In this document: piece by piece, positions 35,296-43,033 of the stretch
How positions within the stretch are numbered: the stretch's first letter is position 1
Layout of the letters: every line of letters begins with the position of its first letter
Source of the DNA: a bacterium
Lineage (GTDB): Bacteria > Krumholzibacteriota > Krumholzibacteriia > LZORAL124-64-63
Assembly: GCA_016712675.1 (NCBI GenBank)
Contig: JADJQR010000001.1
Coordinates: 3,658,001-3,722,000 of the forward strand
Direction of reading: 5' to 3'
Length of the DNA: 64,000 bases
The notes under the pieces: generated by a model
The model's input: the letters and a program-made list of their open reading frames with translations, nothing else
Databases searched by the model: none
Told to the model about the DNA's origin: nothing
Position numbers and translations under genes: made by a program

Positions 35296-36696
35296 TCAGG
35301 GAACCCCGGGCGCAGCCATGCCACCGTGGTGGGCCGGGTGAATGCGCGAGGCCAGCGCACCGAGCCGCGTCGCGAGCGCCTCGAGCCCGTACTCGTGGCA
35401 ATCGGCCAGGGCGTGGCGCAGCTCGCCGCCCAGCGGCGCGAGCCAGCGCCCATCCAGCGTGCCGGGCCCCAACAGGCAGCCGAGCACCATGCCGGCGGTG
35501 GCGCCGAAGCTGTCGGTGTCGGCGCCCTGGCTGACCTGCAGGCAGAATCCATGGTCGACCGTGGCGGCGAACTTCAGCGTGTTGACGAGCGCCGCCAGTT
35601 CCTGGAAGACCTGACAGTGGCCATGCAGGCCGAAGCGCGCGCAAACCGCATCGCTGCCGGCTTGCCAGTCGGGCGCGCGCACCACGAGCCCGAGGGCCTC
35701 CTCCAGCGCGGCCGCCAGGCGCGAACGCCGCGGCACGCGCTGCAGCGCGGCTTCCACCAGGTCGAGACGGTCGTTGCCCGGCGGTCCGGCACTCGTGTCC
35801 AGGCAGACGGCGATCAGTGCGGCGATGAACATCGCGCCGTAGACGCCGGTGCGCGCGTGCGTGAACGAGGCATCCTTCCACGCCAGCCACGCCGCGAGAT
35901 CCGGGTGGCCCGGGCAGGCGCAGCCGTAGGCGTCGGCCCGGATCAGCGCGCCGCACAGTTCGTCGCCCGGGTTCAACCACAGCACGTCGGGCGGCGCCGG
36001 CGGGCCGGCCGCACCTTCGGTGAACAGGTGATGCCGCGCGATCCCGCGCGACAGCAGCACCGTGCGCTCGGGGCCCCAGGTCCACAGGTGCGGCAGGTTG
36101 AGGCCCCAGAGCTCGTACAGGTCGTCGTGCGTGAAGGCCGCCCCGTGCCGCTCCAGCACGAGCAGACCCAGCAGCGTGTAGTGCAGGTCGTCGTCCGCCA
36201 CGGCGCAGCGGAGGTTGCCGCGGGTCGTGGCGGGCCACGAATCGTGGCGCCGGCCCAGCGCGGCCAGGAATTCCTCGCTGACGTAGTCGCGCAGCGGCCA
36301 CTCACCGACCGCTTCGCCCGCGCGGCGAAGCTCCGCGGCGGTCGGGTCGACCTCGAGCGGCTTGCCGAGCAGGCAGCCGCACACGGAGCCGAGGAACCCG
36401 GCGCTGACGCGGTCCGCGACGCCCGCGAAGTCCGGCGCCGGCCAGGGTGCCTCGGGCACCAGCCGGTCGGACGCCGCCACGATGGCCTCCCAGGCCTCGG
36501 GTTCGTGCCACGGCCAGTCGGCCCGCACGGGCGGCGCGCGCAACTCGGAGGCCAGGGCCGCCAGGCCGTCGTAGCTGCCGGCCGCCGCGTCGATCCGCCC
36601 CCGCATCGTCGGTTCGTCCAGGTCCGCGCCCTGCGCCAGCCGCTGGTGCAGCACGTGCAGCAAGAGTGTCCGCAGGTTCTCCCGGCTGATCAGCAT
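35296..36696 (-). CDS. ADP-ribosylglycohydrolase-family protein
   Basis: Predicted to remove ADP-ribose from proteins or small molecules, using two Mg ions. The 466-residue product shows the family's two metal-binding blocks: VADDDLHYTLLGLLVLERHG in the middle and GADTDSFGATAGMVLGCLLG near the end, with GSVCGCLLGKPLE as the usual first glycine-rich helix. About 90 extra N-terminal residues are not part of the core. ATG 36696 is preferred over the adjacent ATG 36699 because GGAGG then has five-base spacing. It is transcribed alone, divergent from the GPH symporter; whether the operator between them affects it is unclear. Confidence 0.85.
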   Translation of the reverse strand: MLISRENLRTLLLHVLHQRLAQGADLDEPTMRGRIDAAAGSYDGLAALASELRAPPVRADWPWHEPEAWEAIVAASDRLVPEAPWPAPDFAGVADRVSAGFLGSVCGCLLGKPLEVDPTAAELRRAGEAVGEWPLRDYVSEEFLAALGRRHDSWPATTRGNLRCAVADDDLHYTLLGLLVLERHGAAFTHDDLYELWGLNLPHLWTWGPERTVLLSRGIARHHLFTEGAAGPPAPPDVLWLNPGDELCGALIRADAYGCACPGHPDLAAWLAWKDASFTHARTGVYGAMFIAALIAVCLDTSAGPPGNDRLDLVEAALQRVPRRSRLAAALEEALGLVVRAPDWQAGSDAVCARFGLHGHCQVFQELAALVNTLKFAATVDHGFCLQVSQGADTDSFGATAGMVLGCLLGPGTLDGRWLAPLGGELRHALADCHEYGLEALATRLGALASRIHPAHHGGMAAPGVP

Positions 36697-36742
36697 CATA
36701 TCCTCCCGTACCCGCCGCCAAAGCGCCGCTTTGAGAATCCGC

Positions 36743-36791
36743 TTGACCCCGTTATGCTGTCAAGGTACTTTGTTCGGCGGTCGTACAAAGT
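36743..36791 (+). promoter_or_regulatory. Promoter with ROK-type operator for the symporter-GH17 operon
   Basis: TTGACC (36743-36748), a 17-base spacer and TACTTT (36766-36771). The operator half-sites ACTTTGTTCG (36767-36776) and CGTACAAAGT (36782-36791) are five bases apart and overlap the -10, exactly as at 8702-8752. Confidence 0.7.
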
Positions 36792-36857
36792 CTCCGGCAG
36801 GGCCCCGGGGTCGGTCCGCCGCCCGGGGGATCGGTCCGCGAACCGGAAGAGATCCGC

Positions 36858-38321
36858 ATGCACGCCGCCAAGCACGTCCCCACCGCGCCGGAGGACCGCA
36901 TCAGCCTGGGCCAGCGCGCCGCCTACGGCGTCGGCGCCTTCGTCAACAACCTGCTGGGCGCCGCCAGCGGCGGCATGATGATCGTGCTGAACCTCGGCTT
37001 CGGGATGAACCCGGCCCTGGTCGGCCTGCTGGGCGCCATCCCCCGCTTCACCGACGCGCTGACGGACCCGATCATGGGCTTCATCAGCGACGGCACGCAT
37101 TCGCGCTGGGGCCGGCGGCGCCCCTACATCTTCGCCGGCGCGCTGCTGACGGCGCTCCTGTTCGCCCTGCTGTGGCAGTTGCCGCGGGAGCAGAGCGAGA
37201 TGTTCTACTTCTGGTACTTCCTGGTCGGCTCGATCCTGTTCTACGCGGCCTACACGATGTTCGCCACGCCGTGGGTGGCCCTGGGCTACGAACTGACGCC
37301 GGACTACCACGAGCGCACGCGCCTGATGGGCACGCAGAACTTCATCGGGCAGACGGCCTTCATGGTCTCTCCCTGGTTCCTGTGGATCATGACCTACAAG
37401 GGGTTCTTCGCCGACCAGGTGGCCGGCGCCTCGGGCCTGGCCATCATCCTGGCGGTGGTCGTGGCCGGCCTGGGCATCCTGCCGGCCATCGTCCTGCGCG
37501 AGCGGATGGCTGCGGTCGCCGCGGCCGAAACCGGCCGGGCACGGCCCCCACGGGGCGGTGCGTTGCGCCGGAACGTCGTCGAGTTCCTGCGCGGCTTCCG
37601 CATCACCATGTCGTCGGGCCCGTTCCTGAAGCTCAGCGCAGCCACGTTCCTGCTCTTCAACGGCTTCATGCTGATCGCCTCGTTCCAGAGCTACGTGATC
37701 ATCTACTACGTCTGCGGCGGCGACCAGGAGCTGGGCGCGCGCTGGGCGGGGCTCGCGGGCACGGTCGGCGGCTTCGCCAACTTCGCCGTGGTGGCCTTCG
37801 TGGCCTGGCTGGGCACGCGCATCGGCAAGCGGCACGCGTTCTTCGTCTCGACCAGCGTGGCGATGGTCGGCTACGCGCTCAAGTGGGTCTGCTACAACCC
37901 GCAGATGCCGTGGCTGGTGGTGCTGCCGGCGCCGCTGCTGGCGTTCAGTCTGGGCGGGCTGTTCACGCTGGTGCCCTCGATGATCGCCGACGTGGTCGAT
38001 GCCGACGAATTGCAGACGCACCAGCGGCGCGAGGGCATGTTCGGTTCCATCTTCTGGTTCATGGTCAAGCTGGGGATGTCCGCCGCGCTGGCCGGCGGCG
38101 GCTACATGCTGAACGCCTCGGGCTTCGAGGTGGCGCTGGGCGGTGAACAGACGGCGCGGACGATCCTGATGCTGCGTGTGTTCGACGCCGGCGTGCCGTT
38201 GCTGTGCTCCGCGCTGGCCATCTGGGCCGTGGCGACGTTCCCCATCACCGAGGCGCGGGCCTACGAGGTGCGCCGGCAGCTCGAGCAGCGGCGCGGCCGC
38301 GCCGGCGCGGTGCAACCATGA
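36858..38321 (+). CDS. GPH-family (MelB-like) sugar:cation symporter
   Basis: Inner-membrane importer of glycosides in the MFS-related glycoside-pentoside-hexuronide family, 487 residues with about twelve helices. Landmarks are the first helix after GQRAAYGVGAFVNNLLGAA, the cytoplasmic motif FTDALTDPIMGFISDGTHSR followed by WGRRRPYI, and in the second half SMIADVVDADELQTHQRREG, all classic GPH motifs. ATG 36858 follows GGAAGAG. It is the first gene in an operon with GH17 under the shared ROK-type operator, so beta-1,3-gluco-oligosaccharides are the likely substrate. Confidence 0.93.
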   Translation: MHAAKHVPTAPEDRISLGQRAAYGVGAFVNNLLGAASGGMMIVLNLGFGMNPALVGLLGAIPRFTDALTDPIMGFISDGTHSRWGRRRPYIFAGALLTALLFALLWQLPREQSEMFYFWYFLVGSILFYAAYTMFATPWVALGYELTPDYHERTRLMGTQNFIGQTAFMVSPWFLWIMTYKGFFADQVAGASGLAIILAVVVAGLGILPAIVLRERMAAVAAAETGRARPPRGGALRRNVVEFLRGFRITMSSGPFLKLSAATFLLFNGFMLIASFQSYVIIYYVCGGDQELGARWAGLAGTVGGFANFAVVAFVAWLGTRIGKRHAFFVSTSVAMVGYALKWVCYNPQMPWLVVLPAPLLAFSLGGLFTLVPSMIADVVDADELQTHQRREGMFGSIFWFMVKLGMSAALAGGGYMLNASGFEVALGGEQTARTILMLRVFDAGVPLLCSALAIWAVATFPITEARAYEVRRQLEQRRGRAGAVQP

Positions 38322-39292
38322 GGTGTGTGCCGGCCTTGGGGCCCCTGGCCGCATTCGCGCTTGGCGCGGCCCTGGCCCTGGCAACGTCGGCTGCCGCGGC
38401 TCCCGGCGAGCGGCGTCCCTTCCCGCCTGCCGGCCTGCCCACCCCCAACGCCGTCTGTTACGGTCCCCACCGCGACGGGCAGCGCCCCGGCGCCGCCGAG
38501 CCGACCGCCGCCCAGCTGCGCCAGGACGCGCGCCTGCTCCGGGACCACTGGCCGCTGCTGCGCATCTACGGGGCGGGCGGCTTCGCGCCGACGCTCCTGG
38601 ACGTGCTGCGCCAGGAAGGCGGTCGGCCGCTGGTCGTGCTGGGCGTGTGGATCGCACCCGACGACAGCACCGCCAACCGCGCCGAGATCGAGGCCGCCGT
38701 ACGACTGGCCGCGGCCTACCCCGACCTGGTCGTGGCCGTCTGCGTCGGCAACGAGACGCAGGTCTCATGGTCGGCCCACCGCTGCGAGCCGGCCGTGCTG
38801 CTGGCGGCCCTGCGCGAGGTGCGAGCCCGGGTCGCGGTGCCGGTGACCACCGCCGACGACTTCAACTTCTGGAACAAGCCCGAGAGCGCGGCCGTCGCGG
38901 CCGAGATCGACTTCATCCTGCTGCACGCCCATCCGCTGTGGAACGGCCGGCAATGCGACGAGGCCCTGCCCTGGCTGCAGGCGCAGCTCGCCGATGCGCA
39001 GGCCCGGCACGCGGGTGTGCCGGTGTTCATCGGCGAGACCGGCTGGGCCACGCGCCGCCACACCGAGGGCGAACAGGCGACGCTGATGAAGGGTGTCCTC
39101 GGCGAGCCTGAGCAGGCGCGCTTCCACGCCGAACTGCGGGCCTGGGCCGACAGCGTGGGCGTGACCACGTTCTGCTTCGAGGCCTTCGACGAGAACTGGA
39201 AGGGCGGCGCCCACCCCGACGAGGTGGAGAAGCACTGGGGGCTGTGGCGGTCGGACCGCTCGCCCAAGTTGGCGGCCCCGGCCGCCGAGTGA
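38318..39292 (+). CDS. GH17-like glucan endo-1,3-beta-glucosidase, secreted
   Basis: Retaining beta-1,3-glucanase or glucanosyltransferase of clan GH-A, 324 residues. A signal peptide (about 1-28, LATSAAAA) is followed by a TIM barrel with LRIYGAGG, the acid/base Glu146 in VCVGNETQ and the nucleophile Glu240 in VFIGETGW, plus the terminal FCFEAFDENWKGG. These are GH17 hallmarks. ATG 38318 overlaps the symporter stop (ATGA), so expression is coupled. It would produce oligosaccharides in the periplasm for the symporter. Confidence 0.88.
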   Translation: MRCVPALGPLAAFALGAALALATSAAAAPGERRPFPPAGLPTPNAVCYGPHRDGQRPGAAEPTAAQLRQDARLLRDHWPLLRIYGAGGFAPTLLDVLRQEGGRPLVVLGVWIAPDDSTANRAEIEAAVRLAAAYPDLVVAVCVGNETQVSWSAHRCEPAVLLAALREVRARVAVPVTTADDFNFWNKPESAAVAAEIDFILLHAHPLWNGRQCDEALPWLQAQLADAQARHAGVPVFIGETGWATRRHTEGEQATLMKGVLGEPEQARFHAELRAWADSVGVTTFCFEAFDENWKGGAHPDEVEKHWGLWRSDRSPKLAAPAAE

Positions 39293-39440
39293 GCAGCCCC
39301 CGGCTGCCGGTGCCCATGCCCAGATTCGTTCCGGCCCGCGCGAAACCCACTGGTCCCCGCCGCGTAGAAGCCCTATTTTCCCCAGGGGATTTCCCCGGAC
39401 TCGGCCACCTCTGGCCGGGCCAACCGACAGGAGCATCACG
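39293..39440 (+). other. Intergenic region before the selenoprotein candidate
   Basis: 148 bases with a few short GC hairpins and a TATTTT that could be a weak -10, but no convincing -35. An AGGAG ribosome site lies at its right end, before ATG 39441. Confidence 0.35.
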
Positions 39441-40640
39441 ATGCGCAACCCCGTGCTTGCCGGCGCCCTGACGGCGCTGGCGCTCGGCGCGTTCGCCGCC
39501 GCGGCCATGGCCGCCGACGGCAATCCCGCCACCTACGACGAGGCGCTGGCGCAGGCCCGCCAGCAGGACAAGGTCCTGGTCATCGACTTCTATACGGATT
39601 GGTGACCCAGCTGCAAGGTGTTCGCCCGTGAGGCGGACAGCAGCGACGTCATCAAGACCGCCCTTGCCGACGTCATCTTCCTGAAGGTCGACTGCGAAAA
39701 GGGCGAAGGCCCGGCCGTCGCCCAGAAATACAACGTCCGCGGCTACCCCACCTACTACGCAGTGAACGCGGACGGCGAACCGGTCGAGCGCTGGATCGGC
39801 TACGACGGCCCCGAGGCCTTCGCGCGGGCCGTGGCCGCGGCCCGCCGCGACACGCACACGCTGACGCAGAAGCGTGAGGCCTTCGCCTCGGCACCCTCGG
39901 CCGACCTGGCCCTCTCCCTGGCGAACGACGTGGCCACCGGCTACGACTGGGCCGGCGCCGTGAAGTACTTCCGCCAGGCGCGCGACCTGGATCCGACCCG
40001 TGCCGACGACTGCACGCGGAACATCTTCACCTACATGTTCTACGGCGCGGACGACGGCGGCTTCACCTTCGATGAGATGAAGCTGGAGGGCGACCGCGTG
40101 CTGGCCTCCGCCGCCACGACGGGCGCCGATCGTGTCGAACTGTCGGCGATGATGCTGCAGTTGGCCCGCAAGCACGAGCGGCCGGCCGACGGCATCCCCT
40201 ACCTGGAAGCCGGACTGGCCGCCGCCGCCGCGTTGCCGGAGGACTCGCCGGCGGCCAGGACCATCCGCGGGCTGAAGGTGGACCACGCGCTGCTGGTCGA
40301 GAAGGACACCGCCAAGGCCGTCGGGCTCCGCAAGGCGATGCTGCCGGAGAACTGGGAACAGGAACCGCGCCGCCTGAACCAGTTCGCCTGGTGGTGCTGG
40401 GAGAACGGTGTGAACCTCGAGGAAGCCGAGGCGCTGATCCTGCGCGCGGTGGAACTGGCGGAGGACGCCGGTGACCGCGCCAACTACCTGGACACCGCGG
40501 CCGAGATCTGCCTCAAGCGCGGCAACTGCGAGCAGGCGATCGCGCGCATCAAGCAGGCCATCGAGCTGGAGCCGGAGCGCGAGTACTTCAAGGAGCAGCT
40601 GGCGAAGTTCGAGGCGGCGCTGGCGCAGAAGAAGGGCTGA
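39441..40640 (+). CDS. Thioredoxin-fold/TPR protein with in-frame UGA at the CxxC position: candidate selenoprotein
   Basis: Read through the TGA at 39603-39605, this is one 399-residue exported protein. A signal peptide (1-24, AAAMA) leads to a thioredoxin domain (DKVLVIDFYTDW, then U55-P-S-C58, VDCEKGEG, YNVRGYPTYYAVN) and a TPR-like helical tail (about 130-399, with NYLDTAAEICLKRG and QAIARIKQAIELEP). The TGA stands precisely at the first Cys of CxxC, is in frame on both sides, and is followed by a SECIS-like hairpin. ATG 39441 has an AGGAG site; the GTG at 39618 that a gene caller would choose has none and would lose half the active site. The alternative is a TGC-to-TGA mutation or sequencing error. 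Confidence 0.82.
39603..39644 (+). promoter_or_regulatory. Candidate bacterial SECIS element directly after the UGA codon
   Basis: After UGA (39603-39605), GCUGC (39610-39614) pairs with GCAGC (39640-39644). Inside, GUUCGCC (39620-39626) pairs with GGCGGAC (39632-39638), leaving apical loop CGUGA with G at its second position. The loop starts 21 bases after the UGA, within the range known for bacterial SECIS hairpins read by SelB. An asymmetric AAGGU/A internal loop separates the two stems. Confidence 0.65.
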
Positions 40641-42426
40641 GCGGGCCGAACCGCGCGGCCAGTTCCGCGGCGCCCCCAGCGACGGCCTCGCTGATGCGCC
40701 GGCTCTGGCGCAGTGACCAGGCCGTGGCGGCCAGGCGGTCGGCCGCCGGCGGCCGAGCTTGGCCGCGGGCGGCGACGGCGGCCTTCTCGCCGACCAGCGC
40801 GTTGAGCAGACGGGTGGTCCGGGTCCGCTCTCCGAGCGTGGCCTCGGCCGCGGACAGGCGGGGCAGCGTGCGCGCCAGGCGCGTGTGCTGCCCCGCTTCC
40901 AGTTCGGCCAGGGCGCGACCGGCCAGTTGCGCCGCCGCAACCGCGGCTTCCGCTGCCGCCGCCAGCGCCCGCAGTTCGCCCGCCACCTCGCCCCACAGCG
41001 CCGCGGCGTCGGGCGCGATCAGCCCCGCGGCCATCTCGGCCAGGCGCCCGGCGCGATCATCCGCACCGGACGGCGGCAGCCGTTCCGCGAGCAGCCCGAC
41101 CAGGTCGTCCGGGTCGACCTCCCGGTAGCCGTGGATGCGCGCGCCACCGCCCGTCGCGTTGACCAGCGAGCGGTCCGCCGCCCACGTCTCGGCCGCCGAC
41201 TCGAACCAGAGCCGGTACACGTTGAACGCCGGCCGGGTGGGCACAGACGCCTCCCCGCCCCAGGCCGGGGCCAGTTCCGCCTGCCACGCGCCGCTGACGG
41301 GCCGGTCCTCCGACGAGAAGAGGAAACGGCCCGTGGCCGCGTCGAAGCGCCCTTGGCGCCGGCCCTGGGTGCTGCCGGCGGCGTGCGTGCGCCCGTCGGT
41401 CAGCGCCAGGTCCATGCCGGTCAGGACCAGCGGGTCGCAGCCCAGGCGGTGCAACGCCGACAGCGCGGTGCAGGCGACGCTGCCCCCGCTCGCCAGAGGA
41501 CGGCAGCCCCACGCGCGTTCCAGCCAGTCGCCCGCGGCGGTGTCGCGCACGGCCAGGGCCAGGTTCCGCGCGGGCGGCACCGCGAAATGCGCAGGATGGC
41601 CCTGCGGGTCCGCCAGCAGCACCATTCGCTCGAGGTGCGGAATCCCGGTGAAATGCGCGGTGTTGTCGTTCGCCTCCACCACGACCACGAGATCCGGCAC
41701 GATGCCGGCGCGGGCCAGCGGCGGCAGCGCCGTGCTTGCCGCGCACAGCACGGCGCGGCCCTGCAGCTGCCGCAGCGCCTCCAGGCCGCGGTCCAGCGAC
41801 GGCCCGGCGCCGATGACCACCCCGGGTAGTCCGGTGCCGGCGCCCGCCAGCAGGTCGAACGGCGGCTGCGTCGCTAGGTGCGGCAGGTTTGTCGCCAGGT
41901 GGTTCAGCCAGGTACCCGCCGAGCGCGCCACGGTGACACGGCGCATACGCGCGGTCGCGATCACGCGTCGGACGGTGTCGACGAAGCGCGCGAACGCGTC
42001 GGGCGATCGCTCGCGCAGTTCGGGGATCGCGCCGACGGCCACCTCGCGCGCGGCCAGGTCGGTGATGGCGGCAGCCGCCGCAACCAGTTCCCCCAGCCGA
42101 CCGAGCACCTGGACGCCCGGCGGCAGGGTCGGCGCGGCGCCGAGGCCCGGCTCCCAGACCAGGATGGTCGCGGCGGTGCGGCGGCGCAGGGCCTCGGTGT
42201 AGGAACCGTCGCCGTGGCCGAGGAAGAAGACCACCTCGGGCGTGCGGCCGGCCAGGAAGGTCGTGATGCGCCGGTCGGCCAGTTCCCGGCTCCCCGGTGT
42301 CCCGTTGTCCAGTCCCGTTGCAGTGGACATCGCCCCCGCGTGGAGTACGGGCGCAGGGCCGGCGGCGGTCGACGCAAGCGACGCCTGCCCCGGCGATGGA
42401 CTCAATACGCTGTCCGGCAACGACAT
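40588..42426 (-). CDS. DUF115/MptE-like protein (MAF flagellin-glycosylation family)
   Basis: A 612-residue cytoplasmic protein. The central domain has the DUF115/6-hydroxymethylpterin-pyrophosphokinase-like signature VVIGAGPSLDRGLEAL, then VPDLVVVVEANDNTAHF and DPLVLTGMDLALTDG, with an alanine-rich helical C-terminus. In bacteria this family includes MAF proteins, which modify flagellin with nonulosonic acids; no flagellin or sialic-acid genes are near, so the role here is open. ATG 42426 has GGAG five bases upstream; a longer in-frame extension to 42555 lacks a site. It is convergent with the selenoprotein candidate, overlapping it by 53 bases. Confidence 0.78.
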   Translation of the reverse strand: MSLPDSVLSPSPGQASLASTAAGPAPVLHAGAMSTATGLDNGTPGSRELADRRITTFLAGRTPEVVFFLGHGDGSYTEALRRRTAATILVWEPGLGAAPTLPPGVQVLGRLGELVAAAAAITDLAAREVAVGAIPELRERSPDAFARFVDTVRRVIATARMRRVTVARSAGTWLNHLATNLPHLATQPPFDLLAGAGTGLPGVVIGAGPSLDRGLEALRQLQGRAVLCAASTALPPLARAGIVPDLVVVVEANDNTAHFTGIPHLERMVLLADPQGHPAHFAVPPARNLALAVRDTAAGDWLERAWGCRPLASGGSVACTALSALHRLGCDPLVLTGMDLALTDGRTHAAGSTQGRRQGRFDAATGRFLFSSEDRPVSGAWQAELAPAWGGEASVPTRPAFNVYRLWFESAAETWAADRSLVNATGGGARIHGYREVDPDDLVGLLAERLPPSGADDRAGRLAEMAAGLIAPDAAALWGEVAGELRALAAAAEAAVAAAQLAGRALAELEAGQHTRLARTLPRLSAAEATLGERTRTTRLLNALVGEKAAVAARGQARPPAADRLAATAWSLRQSRRISEAVAGGAAELAARFGPLSPSSAPAPPRTSPAAP

Positions 42427-42594
42427 CCGCACTCCGCGCGCAGGTCGGCGCGCCGGCGCACCACCGTGGGCGCATCCCGCCGTGGCGCTCCCGCGCAGCC
42501 TCGGGTAGCGTGACGCGCAGGACCCTTGCAACCGCCGTACCGGCCGCCGCGACACGATGGCCGGGCGTCGGGCCCCCTACCGGAAGGTGGAACC

Positions 42595-43008
42595 GTGAAA
42601 CGCACCGCAACGGCGGCCTGGTCGGGCAACCTCAAGGCCGGGCACGGCCGCTTCTCGGTCGGCAGTGGCGCCATCCGCAACCAGAAGTACGACTTCCGCA
42701 CGCGCTTCGAGGACGAGCCGGGCACCAATCCCGAGGAACTGATCGCCGCCGCGCATGCCGGCTGCTTCAGCATGGCGTTCAGCGCGCAGATGGGCGAGCG
42801 CGGCATCACGCCGGAGTCCATCGAGACCGCGTGCGAGATCACGTTCGAGAACCTGTCACTGACGCGCAGCGTGCTGCGCACGACGGTCACCGCGCGTGGC
42901 GCCGATCGCGCGAAGATCGAGGAAGCGGCGGCGGCGGCCAAGGCGGGCTGCCCGATCTCGAAGGTGCTGAACCTCGAGGTCGTGCTGGAACTGTCCGTCG
43001 TCGCGTAG
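42595..43008 (+). CDS. osmC: OsmC-family peroxiredoxin
   Basis: Thiol peroxidase that reduces organic hydroperoxides, 137 residues, close to the 143 of E. coli OsmC. The peroxidatic Cys is in NPEELIAAAHAGCFSMAFS and the second Cys in AKAGCPISKVLN, the two expected positions. The N-terminus shows AAWSGNLKAGHGRFSVGSG. GTG 42595 is chosen with GGAAGGTGG upstream. It is a single gene between two minus-strand genes. Confidence 0.93.
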   Translation: MKRTATAAWSGNLKAGHGRFSVGSGAIRNQKYDFRTRFEDEPGTNPEELIAAAHAGCFSMAFSAQMGERGITPESIETACEITFENLSLTRSVLRTTVTARGADRAKIEEAAAAAKAGCPISKVLNLEVVLELSVVA

Positions 43009-43033
43009 TTGAAGGGGCCGTCGCCAGCCGGAC

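Noticed and set aside
39618-40640. A complete CDS starting at GTG 39618
   Set aside because: No ribosome site, no signal peptide, and it starts inside a thioredoxin active-site helix. The in-frame upstream part with ATG and AGGAG completes the domain, so readthrough of the TGA is the better model.
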